Shown here piece after piece: positions 32,501 through 39,750 of a stretch of 64,000 bases of DNA. Position numbers and translations under genes: made by a program. Source of the stretch: Microbacterium sp. CFH 31415 (GTDB lineage Bacteria; Actinomycetota; Actinomycetes; Actinomycetales; Microbacteriaceae); assembly GCF_022538185.1 (NCBI RefSeq), contig NZ_JAKYXC010000006.1, positions 124,001 through 188,000 of the forward strand, read 5' to 3'. Every line of letters begins with the position of its first letter. Within the stretch, counting starts at the first letter, position 1. The notes under the pieces are model-generated. The model had not been told where the DNA came from. It was given only the letters and a program-made list of their open reading frames with translations, and did not search any database.

Positions 32501-33283
32501 CTGGTCGTCCGCTCTGCCACGACGGCCCCCATCGCCGCGGTCGATCTCGGCGAGCACACGCTGCGCGCCGTGATCACCGGGGCAGGTCCGGCGCCGATCG
32601 AGGTCGGGCCGGTGTCGCTGGCGTCGCTCGACGAGACTCCGCTCACCACGCCTCCCGGCGGGCCGGCGGTGATTCAGCGGGGGGTGCGGTCGGCGGGCCG
32701 GTCGCCGCTTGCGCTGTGGTTCGAGAGAGCGGATGCCGCGGCATCCGTCACCGTGGATCTCACGATCACCGACCCCCGCGGCCGGAGCACCACCCGCTCG
32801 ATCGCGATCGAAGGGTGGACGCCTCCGCCACCTCCGCCGGCCGCAACGCTGGATCTGATCGGGATCACGCCGCGCGCGCTCGCCGGGGTCGTGGTCGTGG
32901 TCGCGACGGATGCCTCGCTCGACCAGCCGTACCGGCTGCGGGTGAGCGCTGCGCGCGGGCGCGGGCGTGATCCGTTCGGGCGTGATCCGTTCGGGCGTGA
33001 TCCGTTCGAGCGTGACCCGTTCCGGCGCCCGCAGCCGTTCCCGCCGGGGCCGTTCTTCCCGCCGCTGCGCGGGCTGCGGGCCGAGGTGGAGCTGGCCTCC
33101 GTTCCGCTCACGCCGAGGCCGCCGCTCGTCGACGGGACGATCTCGTTCCGGCGTGTGCGGCGCATCGGCCGGTTCATCGGATCGACCGTCGAGATCGGCG
33201 TGCCGCTGGGGGCGCCGGTGTCGGTCGTGGTCACGCTGATCGCGCCCGACGGCGCCGAGGTGTCGGTCACCGCGGAGGCGTGA
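29531..33283 (+). CDS. Giant protein 2 (1,250 aa), Ig/Fn3-like, partner of giant protein 1
   Basis: This cytosolic-looking protein has no signal peptide or membrane segment. Its N-terminus (VDWERIKRRFGDVRVVWACS) is charged and helical. The rest is beta-rich with Fn3-like stretches such as YGVAVADVFGVWSPWRDAAY near 505 and LWFERADAAASVTVDLTITD near 1070. Near the C-terminus (about 1145-1165) four RDPF(G/E/R) repeats precede a Pro/Phe-rich segment (QPFPPGPFFPPLRG). It overlaps giant gene 1 by one base, so the two proteins are made from one mRNA and may work in fixed ratio. No enzymatic motif is visible. A structural, surface or effector role is possible but unproved. Confidence 0.83.
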   Translation: MARIADPFRMRAQAVEIDWTRVAREREQLLGEKVDWERIKRRFGDVRVVWACSAELGVPHGPFTVWRRPVSQRRKPEPIDAEVIGTADGLRLSWGGVDAGRVVVHCAPSDPAQPVGLFLYRVGRDGLAGTVGAAAVRVAAGATAHFDVRTGGATWAVLVNGHTPSVAITTLHDIVNADDWEPLELVGLPVDGPLGDYDTSDQGWVHALERPFDAAVRRLRRGAPPLGWDGLTPSGVQAPPWEEPDPPSLVEEVRKFVFPAVEALYDPGLPEFGQMQTEAWTPTTAPHVDEASTSSLDANADVRPWAVLGLTAHVDPFLNLATGFGSVYVVEPIGDDDQIPIGGDELLITAKYANVLAPGEQVIEGQPLPGGMGSAEFAAYAPRGARLTQVPSPVQLTATRAGLVEPRQPDEAWGESIRLSYKRALASAMLGTPTQQAAIVSDAGAPAADAIIERRSPQGWRTVAISPDAPQGQPGFDRASLMHAPAVIPLGSGGRSVRYGVAVADVFGVWSPWRDAAYTGNEPAPELSAIVTAKLDTRYAGSTAAPTTLEVDVATEWTQRRPSRIDVRVVFHPVSPPPSSAPVLSPTGPVPAGGFARDLTVTFAGDTPTGVGCTVLELNEEGTAPLGGGPRGSGARRYRLTTTIPTLDFATVRRWGAALWTRRHLLAGPTPTPFGAQTDIQAASPVPVHPLPPPLLPDVPLASLPDAAGCSHASVSWSLPAGADARTAVVWECAETALRQTAGLSPQADPALSPSERLVALREAYDALTPDRQRGAFRRLVEVDAAAGKTDVTLPRGSTDIHLFAVTIVSSTAIESPWPQGTGGTQPHEHLRVVIAPRLSRPEPPVVRSSPVAVTTGTEVLLRLQAASALPVETFRLLRTRSDRAALRADTMGPAFAEAVAQVKLDGTTPVRDAVTGQLVYEAQWQGTLPPAWTPWLVRAIAVPQAIEPQRAVRGLHSPASDVVTVLAAPDTPPVLEDLVSAETDAAHTGLVVRSATTAPIAAVDLGEHTLRAVITGAGPAPIEVGPVSLASLDETPLTTPPGGPAVIQRGVRSAGRSPLALWFERADAAASVTVDLTITDPRGRSTTRSIAIEGWTPPPPPPAATLDLIGITPRALAGVVVVVATDASLDQPYRLRVSAARGRGRDPFGRDPFGRDPFERDPFRRPQPFPPGPFFPPLRGLRAEVELASVPLTPRPPLVDGTISFRRVRRIGRFIGSTVEIGVPLGAPVSVVVTLIAPDGAEVSVTAEA
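32966..33025 (+). repeat. 15-bp tandem repeat encoding RDPFG
   Basis: Four in-frame copies of CGTGATCCGTTCGGG (the third ends GAG; the fourth differs at two sites) encode RDPF repeats in giant protein 2. Copy number could vary by slippage. Confidence 0.9.
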
Positions 33284-33339
33284 GGCAGGCTCGGCGGCTC
33301 GATTGGCGGGTTCGCGCGGCGTGACGTAAACTTTTCCGC

Positions 33340-33430
33340 GGTGACGTGTCCGAGCGGCCGAAGGTGCAACTCTCGAAAAGTTGTGTAGGGTAACCCCCTA
33401 CCGTGGGTTCAAATCCCACCGTCACCGCCA
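33340..33430 (+). tRNA. serX: tRNA-Ser (CGA anticodon)
   Basis: The 91-base gene folds as a class II tRNA. The acceptor GGTGACG pairs with CGTCACC, followed by G and an encoded CCA. The anticodon arm CAACT-CTCGAAA-AGTTG gives anticodon CGA, reading UCG serine. The long variable arm is GTAGGGTAACCCCCTAC, and the T arm is GTGGG-TTCAAAT-CCCAC. Its 3' end is the attachment site of the island that follows: bases 33404-33431 recur at 49337-49364. The gene symbol is a family guess. Confidence 0.95.
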
Positions 33431-33431
33431 C
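33404..33431. other. attL: 28-bp att core in tRNA-Ser 3' end
   Basis: This 28-bp segment, TGGGTTCAAATCCCACCG and the CCA end, is identical to 49337-49364. The sequences diverge on both sides. It marks the left junction of an integrated island. Confidence 0.9.
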
Positions 33432-33437
33432 TTCGAA

Positions 33438-33474
33438 GCCCCGCGAACCAGTGGAAACACTGGGATCGCGGGGC
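33438..33474 (+). terminator. Terminator downstream of tRNA-Ser
   Basis: GCCCCGCGA (33438-33446) pairs with TCGCGGGGC (33466-33474), with an inner CCAGTG/CACTGG stem and GAAA loop, followed by TCTTCTATT. It lies just inside the island and would end the tRNA transcript. Confidence 0.8.
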
Positions 33475-33537
33475 TCTTCTATTCCCACGTTTCGCCCCGT
33501 GAGAACAGATTGAGAACAATCGTTGCTGATCTCGTTC

Positions 33538-33939
33538 TTAGAGGCCGATGCCTGGCGCCGTCGGTGGCAGCGGGAACGGCGCCTGTACGGCGGCGTGGAT
33601 CGATCGGTCTCGCGCCTGGCTGAGGGCGGTTGCGCCGGCATCTAGGTCGTCGTCGAACAGGTCGGCGTAGGTATCGAGGGTCATCGCGGCCGAGGCGTGG
33701 CCGAGCATGCGTTGGACGGCCTTGACGTTTGCGCCGGCGCTGATCGCGAGGCTTGCTGCTGTGTGGCGGAGGTCGTGGGGCGTGACGCGTGGGAAGGTCG
33801 GGTCGTCTCGTTGAGCACGTTTCACTGCCTTGGCGAACCAGCCGTCCTGCGAGTTGGGAAGGCGGAGGTGATCTGTCCCGTCGCCAAAGAGGAGGTTCGT
33901 TGAGTCCTTGCCGGCGAGCAGCGGTCGGATGACGGGGTC
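33538..33939 (-). pseudogene. int: Tyrosine integrase, C-terminal fragment
   Basis: These 133 codons encode the catalytic half of a phage-type tyrosine recombinase: TPHDLRHTAASLAISAGANV with the Arg/His motif, VQRMLGHASAAMTLDTYADL with the second His and the nucleophile Tyr, and a typical tail. The N-terminal arm-binding and core domains are gone: the frame runs straight into the left inverted repeat of the IS3 element at 33940. The missing half is not found on the far side of the IS, so insertion was accompanied by a deletion. The gene's C-terminus faces the tRNA, as expected for the integrase of this island. Confidence 0.88.
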
Positions 33940-33990
33940 TGACTCACCCCGGCATGTCCGGAGACATGATTCCTTGGAAGGATCTGTCTC

Positions 33991-34314
33991 ATGGGACGTC
34001 CCAGCAAGTATCCGCGCGAGCTTCGTGAGCGCGCTGTCCGCATGGTCGCCGAGTTGCGGCCCGACTATCCGAGTGAGTACGCCGCGATGACGGCGACCGC
34101 GCAGATGCTCGGCATCGGCTCGCCGGAAACCATCCGGACCTGGATCCGCCGCAACCAGGTCGACACCGGGCAACGGCCGGGGGTCACGACCGAGGCGGCG
34201 GAGGAGATCAAGCGGCTCAAGCGGGAGAATGCCGAGTTGCGTCGCGCGAACGAGATCTTGAAGGCGGCATCGGCTTTCTTCGCGGCCGAGCTCGACCGGC
34301 CACAGAAGCGATAG
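33991..34314 (+). CDS. IS3-family transposase OrfA
   Basis: This 107-residue protein has an N-terminal helix-turn-helix that binds the IS ends (KYPRELRERAVRMVAELRPD to IRTWIRRNQVD). A C-terminal leucine-zipper-like coiled coil follows (IKRLKRENAELRRANEILKA) and ends FFAAELDRPQKR. OrfA alone regulates transposition; an OrfAB fusion made by -1 frameshifting near its end is the transposase in the family. The reading frame is intact. Confidence 0.92.
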   Translation: MGRPSKYPRELRERAVRMVAELRPDYPSEYAAMTATAQMLGIGSPETIRTWIRRNQVDTGQRPGVTTEAAEEIKRLKRENAELRRANEILKAASAFFAAELDRPQKR

Positions 34315-34385
34315 TCGCGTTCATCAGCGACCACAAGGACCGCCGTGATGGCGGGCTGCGATGGGGTGTCGAGTCGATCTGCGCC

Positions 34386-35243
34386 GTGCTCACCCAGCAC
34401 GGCTGCAAGGTGGCCCCATCGACCTACTACGATGCTCGCGGGCGCGGGTCGTCGTCGCGGAAACTGTTGGATGAGCGGTGGAAGCCGATCATCCTGCAGA
34501 CGTGGATCGACCATCGAAAGGTTCTCGGCGCCCGCAAGCTCTGGCTGCGGCTCCGCCGTGATGGGCACGACATCGCGCGTTGCACGGTCGAACGCCTCAT
34601 GCGAGAACTCGGGATCGCTGGCGTCGTCCGCGGGAAGCGCAAGCGCCCGGTCGACACGGATCTGCGGGAGACCAGGCCAGCCGACCTCGTCGACCGGCAC
34701 TTCGCGAGGTTCCGCACGAACCAGTTCTGGGTCGCCGACTTCACCTACGTCTGGATGTGGTCGGGGTGGGTCTATGTCGCGTTCGTGTTCGATGCGCACT
34801 CCCGCCGCATCCTCGGCTGGCGCGCCGCCACGAGCATGACCACGCCGCTCGTGCTGGACTGCCTCGACATGGCTCTGTGGACCCGCCGTCGTGAAGGCGT
34901 CGCTGGGTTCGGCGGGCTCACGCATCACACCGATGCGGGCAGCGTCTACACGTCGATCGCCTTCACCGACCGGCTCTTCGACGAGGGCATCGATCCGTCC
35001 GTCGGCAGCGTCGGCGACGCCTACGAGAACTCTCTCGCAGAGTCGCAGATCGGGCTCTACAAGTCCGAACTCATCCACCACGACGGCCCGTGGCGGGACG
35101 TCGACCAGGTCGAGGCGGCGACTGCGTCCTGGGTGCTGTGGTTCAACACCGAACGCACCCACGGCTCGATCGACGACCTCACCCCACTCGAGGTCGAGCA
35201 GCTCGACTACGCTCGCATCGAACCGGTCGAGAGAGCCGGCTGA
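34386..35243 (+). CDS. IS3-family transposase OrfB (DDE integrase core)
   Basis: This is the catalytic part of the IS3 transposase, with the rve integrase core. The DDE residues appear in FWVADFTYVW (first Asp), LTHHTDAGSVYTSIAF (second Asp) and DAYENSLAESQIGLYKSELI (Glu), followed by WFNTERTHGSIDDLTP. The frame is open from about 34311, lying -1 to OrfA, so the natural product is an OrfAB frameshift fusion; GTG 34386 is just the first start codon. Nothing in it is visibly broken, so the IS may be active. Confidence 0.9.
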   Translation: MLTQHGCKVAPSTYYDARGRGSSSRKLLDERWKPIILQTWIDHRKVLGARKLWLRLRRDGHDIARCTVERLMRELGIAGVVRGKRKRPVDTDLRETRPADLVDRHFARFRTNQFWVADFTYVWMWSGWVYVAFVFDAHSRRILGWRAATSMTTPLVLDCLDMALWTRRREGVAGFGGLTHHTDAGSVYTSIAFTDRLFDEGIDPSVGSVGDAYENSLAESQIGLYKSELIHHDGPWRDVDQVEAATASWVLWFNTERTHGSIDDLTPLEVEQLDYARIEPVERAG

Positions 35244-35282
35244 CACCAACAACAACTCTCCGGACATGCCGGGGTGAGTCAA

Positions 35283-35673
35283 ACCCAAGATCAGGCAGAC
35301 TGACCGAACGACAACGAGGTGGCCTCGTTTTCACACGTCGCAATGGCCTAATTTTCGAGCGTCGTCGACAGCACTGCCGGAGGGTGCAATCGGGCGCGTG
35401 CGCCCGCCCTCCCGGGACCGGAAGCGACGCTCTTCGTGCGATCCAGCCTGACCCGCTCGGCCCCGCGAGGCGTCGGCGGGAGGCCAAGCTCCGCGACGCG
35501 GTAGAGAGTCGCTCTCCGTGGATCCCGACGAGTTCGGCCGTTCCTAGATGCGCGGCGATCCCGTTCGCCCTGATGGCGCGAGAGATGCGACGTTTACAAA
35601 GGCGCAACAAAAGAGGTCTGTACGCAATTCGATATAGCGAGTAGCGTGTGGTGCACATCGAAAGGAGCAGTGA
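35283..35673. other. Gene-free stretch, promoter region of island operon
   Basis: These 391 bp lie between the IS and the first cargo gene. No credible protein is seen. The right part is less GC-rich (GTTTACAAAGG, ATTCGATATAGC) and probably holds the promoter. AAAGGAG before 35674 is the ribosome binding site of the transporter gene. Confidence 0.55.
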
Positions 35674-36588
35674 ATGAACAACGAACGAAAGCACCGTCCT
35701 TACTCACTGATCGGCGCTGCAGCAGCGCTGATCCTCACGCTGTCGGCCTGTGCTTCCACGCCGAACGCAGGCGAACCCACAGGCGGTTCCTCTGCCGATC
35801 CGGGCGCGGTGGACCAAGAGCTCGTCGCGCTGCTCCCCGACGACATCCGGGAGCGCGGAACGCTCGTCATTGGCGCCTCTCTGGACTATCCGCCCGACAA
35901 CTTCATGGAGGATGACGGCACCACGCCCACCGGGTACATGGTCGACATCCTCCAGGCCGTCGCAGACCGCGTCGGAGTCGAGATCGACTATCAGCGCGTC
36001 GATTTCGCCAGCGTGCTCACCGGCATCGAAGCCGGCCGGTACGACGGCGGCATCAGCTTCCTCGACTCCAAGGAGCGACAGGAGGTCGTCAACGTGGTTG
36101 GCGTCTACGGTGCAGCGCAGTCCTTCCTCGTCATGGACGGCAACGACATCGACGTCCCCCCGTGCGGGCTGAAGGTCGGTGTGGGCGCCGGATCCATCGA
36201 GGAGACGTACCTCGGCCGGATGTCGGACGACGAGTGTGTCGCCGAGGGCGAAGAGCCCATCGAGATCCTCACCTCGCCGAGCAACCCGCAAGCGCAGACG
36301 GCGATGTCGTCCGGCCGGGTCGAGGCTGTCTTCGGCTCCACCGCCGCTGCGGCGTGGGCAGTCGAAGAGTCGGACGGTGCGTTCGCCATCGCGGGCGAGC
36401 CCTTCAAGCTGACCGACAGCCCTCTGACTGGAATCGCCGTCAACAAGGAGCGCATGGACATCGCCGAAGCGCTCCAGGCCGTCGTGCAGGCGCTGATCGA
36501 CGACGGCACCTATCAGAGCATTCTCGACGAGTGGGGTGTGGCGGGCATCGCCGTCGACACGGCGACCGTGAACGGGGCGACGGAGTGA
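35674..36588 (+). CDS. Polar amino acid ABC transporter, substrate-binding lipoprotein
   Basis: This 304-residue family-3 solute-binding protein has a lipoprotein signal ending LTLSAC (Cys near 26), so it is tethered outside the membrane. The mature body begins with ERGTLVIGASLDYPPDNFME and contains GYMVDILQAVADRVGVEIDY and ALIDDGTYQSILDEWGV, all typical of the PAAT group. Two Cys (PCGLKVG and DDECVAEG) probably form a disulfide; the paralogue at 51677 has the same pair. AAAGGAG precedes the ATG. The stop overlaps the next gene (GTGA). Ligand unknown, most likely an amino acid derivative handled by the cluster. Confidence 0.9.
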   Translation: MNNERKHRPYSLIGAAAALILTLSACASTPNAGEPTGGSSADPGAVDQELVALLPDDIRERGTLVIGASLDYPPDNFMEDDGTTPTGYMVDILQAVADRVGVEIDYQRVDFASVLTGIEAGRYDGGISFLDSKERQEVVNVVGVYGAAQSFLVMDGNDIDVPPCGLKVGVGAGSIEETYLGRMSDDECVAEGEEPIEILTSPSNPQAQTAMSSGRVEAVFGSTAAAAWAVEESDGAFAIAGEPFKLTDSPLTGIAVNKERMDIAEALQAVVQALIDDGTYQSILDEWGVAGIAVDTATVNGATE

Positions 36589-37994
36589 CCGACGCCGAGG
36601 TCCGCCCCCTCATCGCGGTCATCACCGGACCCACCGCGACGGTCGTGAACACGACACCGATCGCCGCAGGTTCTGGCGCGCTCGCTCCGCAGCGGATCGC
36701 GCGATCGATCGAGGTGGAGGTGGACCTCGGCAGCGCCCACCCGCAGATCCGCGGCCTGAAGGGTTCGACGACCCTCACCCTTCCGGCCGGCAGTCTCATC
36801 CCTCTGCCGGTGGGAACCGACGTCGAACCCGAGCAAACCTTCTTCGCCGACGCATCCCGCCTCTACGAGGAGATCGACGCGCTCGAACTCGACGACGACG
36901 GTGTTCCGTTCGCGCTGGCCAGGCAAGCGGACTTCACGCATCACCGGGCTGGCGCCCCCGGCGGTCTCCCCGGAGAGACGCCCGGTGTGGACTACTTCGC
37001 CTACGGCGACGGACCGCATCGTTCTGAGCCCGACTTCTCCGCGCTGCTAAGGATCACGAACGCCGTGCAGGTGGTCGCAGATGGGCCCTGCACTGGTATC
37101 CAGTGGCTCGAGGGCACGCCGGTCATCGAGGAGACGCTGTACTGGCTCGGTCTGCTGATCGATACGCGCAAGCCGATCGTCGGCCAGGTCGCGCAGCGAC
37201 TGCATCGGAGCATCAGCCACGACGGACCCAGGAACATCGCGGACGGAGTTCGATTCATCGCCTCGGGAGCGTGGGATGCTTCCGAGCCGATCGGCCCCGT
37301 CCTGGTTGCCGACGGGCTCGTGTTCTCGGGGCGGGATGTCGTCAAGACGGCCGCCCGGCCCGGCGGCTACAGCGGCGGCCTATACGGGCCGCTCGCGACG
37401 ATCGATGCGATCGAGCGGCTCGGCATGCACTATCTGCCGACGCGGCGCACGCTGGCCTCGTCGGAGCTGAATGTCTCTGCGCTTCCGCGTCGGGTCAGGG
37501 GCCTCCGCGGCGACGTGGAGATCACGACGACCGGCGACCGGCCGAGGCTCGTCGAGTCGGTTCAGGTGGCGGTCGACATCGTGAAGTACGGCCGGTACGA
37601 GCTCTCGGGATCCGCGGACCCGAGCGGGATCGAACGACGAGTCGAACAGCTCGCGCAGGTGGCCGACCTCGGTGGATTCGTCCTCGAGGGCCTCACGCAG
37701 AACGGCTGGGCGACCATCGGGATCGAACGCGCCCTGCGAGCCGCGCACTTCTCGGGCATGCCGGTGGTGTGGACAGGTCGCGGTCAGCCGGCCGGCCCCG
37801 GCGGTCTGCCGCCGGCGCCCTTCATCTCGGCGGCGGGGCTCCCCGCGCAGAAGGCCCGCATCCTCCTGATGGCCGCCCTGCTCCGCTTCGGAGCCGCACC
37901 CTCGGCCGCCGACCCCATCCATCCGACCGACGCCGAGCGTGCCGCGATCGACGAGCACACCTCGATGATCCAGCGCGTCTTCGACTCGCACTGA
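36585..37994 (+). CDS. Asparaginase-like protein with altered active site
   Basis: This 469-residue protein resembles the asparaginase/glutaminase fold in its middle: GIQWLEGTPVIEETLYWLGL and then a long helix into SISHDGPRNIADGVRFIAS line up with the family's HGTDTLEET and ADGPLNL segments. The catalytic Thr of the TGGTI motif is not recognisable (TGPTATVVNT), and HGTDT reads LEGTP. It may therefore hydrolyse a different amide or have lost catalysis. The C-terminal domain is longer than in asparaginases. It overlaps the substrate-binding gene (GTGA), so it belongs to the uptake operon. A role on an amide-containing substrate is inference. Confidence 0.65.
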   Translation: MTDAEVRPLIAVITGPTATVVNTTPIAAGSGALAPQRIARSIEVEVDLGSAHPQIRGLKGSTTLTLPAGSLIPLPVGTDVEPEQTFFADASRLYEEIDALELDDDGVPFALARQADFTHHRAGAPGGLPGETPGVDYFAYGDGPHRSEPDFSALLRITNAVQVVADGPCTGIQWLEGTPVIEETLYWLGLLIDTRKPIVGQVAQRLHRSISHDGPRNIADGVRFIASGAWDASEPIGPVLVADGLVFSGRDVVKTAARPGGYSGGLYGPLATIDAIERLGMHYLPTRRTLASSELNVSALPRRVRGLRGDVEITTTGDRPRLVESVQVAVDIVKYGRYELSGSADPSGIERRVEQLAQVADLGGFVLEGLTQNGWATIGIERALRAAHFSGMPVVWTGRGQPAGPGGLPPAPFISAAGLPAQKARILLMAALLRFGAAPSAADPIHPTDAERAAIDEHTSMIQRVFDSH

Positions 37995-38069
37995 CAGCAA
38001 GGGAGATGCTGTGAAAACTGCAATGTCGCGTATCACGCCGAACCCGATCACCCGAGACGTGAGCCTGCC

Positions 38070-38972
38070 ATGAGGGCGACCGCACGGGAGGCCATCCAGG
38101 CCTCGATCGAGGCGCCGCCACAGGTGCATCCCGCCCGACACCGGTGGAGGTGGGTCGCGGTCGTCATCGCCGCACTGATCATCGCCCAGGTCCTCCTGTC
38201 GATGATGACCAACGAGGCATTCCGGTGGGGCACGTTCCTCGAGTATCTGTTCAGCGCGCAGATCCTCGACGGGCTGGCCGTGACGCTCATGCTGACCGCC
38301 ATCAGCATGACTCTGGGCATCGTCCTCGGCACGGTCGTCGCTGTCTGGCGCATGTCGTCGAACCGGGTCCTGAGCGGCTTCGCATGGTTCTTCGCCTGGC
38401 TCTTCCGAGGTGTCCCCACCCTCGTGCAGCTCGTCTTCTTCTACAACTTCGCCGCGCTGTACCCCACGATCTCGATCGGTGTGCCATTCCTCGAGCCGTG
38501 GGTCTCGTGGGACACCAACACGCTGATCACGCCGATGCTCGCAGCCATCCTCGGCCTCGGGCTGAACGAGGCGGCCTACATGAGCGAGATCATCCGCGGC
38601 GGGCTCATGTCGGTGCCGCGCGGACAGGTCGAGGCGGCACGGGGGCTCGGGATGACGCCTTGGCAGGCGTTCAGCCGCATCGTGATGCCGCAGGCGACGC
38701 GAGTGATCACTCCGGCGACGTTCGGTCAGATGATCGGGATGCTCAAGTACACATCGCTGGTCAGCGTGCTGTCGATCGGCGACCTGCTCTACAACGCCGA
38801 GCAAATCTTCTCGCGCAACTTCCAACCCATCCCGCTCCTCATGGTCGCCTCCGTCTGGTACCTGTTCTGCACGTCGGTCCTCATGCTGGCGCAGTACTTC
38901 ATCGAGCGGCGGATCAACCGCGGGCATCGCCCCGTCGTCGTCACCCGCAGCCGAGTGGAGGAGAAGCCATGA
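38070..38972 (+). CDS. Polar amino acid ABC transporter permease
   Basis: This 300-residue HisM/GlnP-type permease has about five membrane helices, starting near residue 28 (WVAVVIAALIIAQVLLSMMT). The EAA loop that contacts the ATPase reads EAARGLGMTPWQAFSRIVMP near 190. A second typical stretch is [18 protein letters not shown]. It is clearly paralogous to the permease at 53413. Its stop overlaps the ATPase start (ATGA). Only one permease gene is present, so it probably works as a homodimer. ATG 38070 follows a 75-bp gap after the asparaginase-like gene. Confidence 0.93.
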   Translation: MRATAREAIQASIEAPPQVHPARHRWRWVAVVIAALIIAQVLLSMMTNEAFRWGTFLEYLFSAQILDGLAVTLMLTAISMTLGIVLGTVVAVWRMSSNRVLSGFAWFFAWLFRGVPTLVQLVFFYNFAALYPTISIGVPFLEPWVSWDTNTLITPMLAAILGLGLNEAAYMSEIIRGGLMSVPRGQVEAARGLGMTPWQAFSRIVMPQATRVITPATFGQMIGMLKYTSLVSVLSIGDLLYNAEQIFSRNFQPIPLLMVASVWYLFCTSVLMLAQYFIERRINRGHRPVVVTRSRVEEKP

Positions 38973-39736
38973 GCCTCGTCGAGATCACGAAGGTCCACAA
39001 GAGCTTCGGCGACGTGGAAGTCCTCAAGGGCGTGTCGCTGCAGGTCGAAGAAGGAGAGGTCGTCTCGCTCATCGGGCGATCGGGGTCGGGCAAGACCACC
39101 CTCCTGCGGTGCATCAACCACCTCGAGACGGTGGATGCCGGATCGATCAAGGTGGGCGGCACGGCCGTCGGGTATCGCGAGCAGCGCGACGGGTTCCACG
39201 AGCTTCCTGAGCGCCTGGTCGCCAAGAACCGGCGCCGCATCGGGATCGTCTTCCAGCATTTCAACCTGTTCCCCCACATGTCAGTACTCGAGAACGTCAC
39301 CGAGGCGCCCATCCGGGTTCTCCAGACGCCGAAGCGCGAAGCGCGCGAGCGCGGCATGGCGCTGCTGGACCGCGTGGGACTCGCCGACAAGGCGGGTCAG
39401 TACCCCGCCTCGCTCAGCGGCGGCCAGCAGCAGCGGGTCGCTATCGCGCGGGCGCTCGCCATGAAGCCGCAGCTGATGCTGTTCGACGAGCCGACCTCCG
39501 CTCTGGACCCCGAGCTCGTCGCCGAGGTCCTGGATGTGGTGCGCGACCTGGCCAACGACGGCATGACGATGATCATCGTCACCCACGAGCTCCGCTTCGC
39601 CAGCGAGGTGAGCGATCGCATCGTATTCATGCACGAGGGGTCGATCGCCGCCAGCGGAGCGCCCCGAGAACTCTTCACGAACCCGACCTGCGAGCCCCTG
39701 CGCGCCTTCCTGGCGCGGTCGGCGTTCGCGAACTGA
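38969..39736 (+). CDS. Polar amino acid ABC transporter ATPase
   Basis: This 255-residue ATPase has Walker A GRSGSGKTT near 35-43, the Q loop in GIVFQHFNLFPHMSV, signature LSGGQQQR, Walker [13 protein letters not shown] and the switch His in IIVTHELRF. It energises uptake by the permease just upstream, whose stop overlaps its ATG. All motifs are intact and length is normal for PAAT ATPases. The same module recurs at 54417. Confidence 0.95.
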   Translation: MSLVEITKVHKSFGDVEVLKGVSLQVEEGEVVSLIGRSGSGKTTLLRCINHLETVDAGSIKVGGTAVGYREQRDGFHELPERLVAKNRRRIGIVFQHFNLFPHMSVLENVTEAPIRVLQTPKREARERGMALLDRVGLADKAGQYPASLSGGQQQRVAIARALAMKPQLMLFDEPTSALDPELVAEVLDVVRDLANDGMTMIIVTHELRFASEVSDRIVFMHEGSIAASGAPRELFTNPTCEPLRAFLARSAFAN

Positions 39737-39750
39737 TGGGAGAACGCGGC

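Larger units (their letters stand above)
33940..35282 (+). mobile_element. IS3-family insertion sequence
   Basis: The element is 1,343 bp with 25-bp identical inverted repeats (TGACTCACCCCGGCATGTCC and on) starting with TG and ending with CA. It encodes OrfA and OrfB in overlapping -1 frames as in IS3. Flanking bases differ (GTC left, AAC right), so no target duplication is visible. This fits a deletion or rearrangement next to the IS after insertion. Confidence 0.9.

Noticed and set aside
35400-35580. Excisionase-like small gene on the minus strand
   Set aside because: A short stretch looked like a winged-helix excisionase, but the similarity shifted between frames and no start site was convincing.
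39736-39750. ATG 39736 as the start of the FAD oxidoreductase
   Set aside because: No Shine-Dalgarno lies upstream of it, and the GGGAGA within the next 15 bases suits ATG 39751. The alternative cannot be fully excluded.
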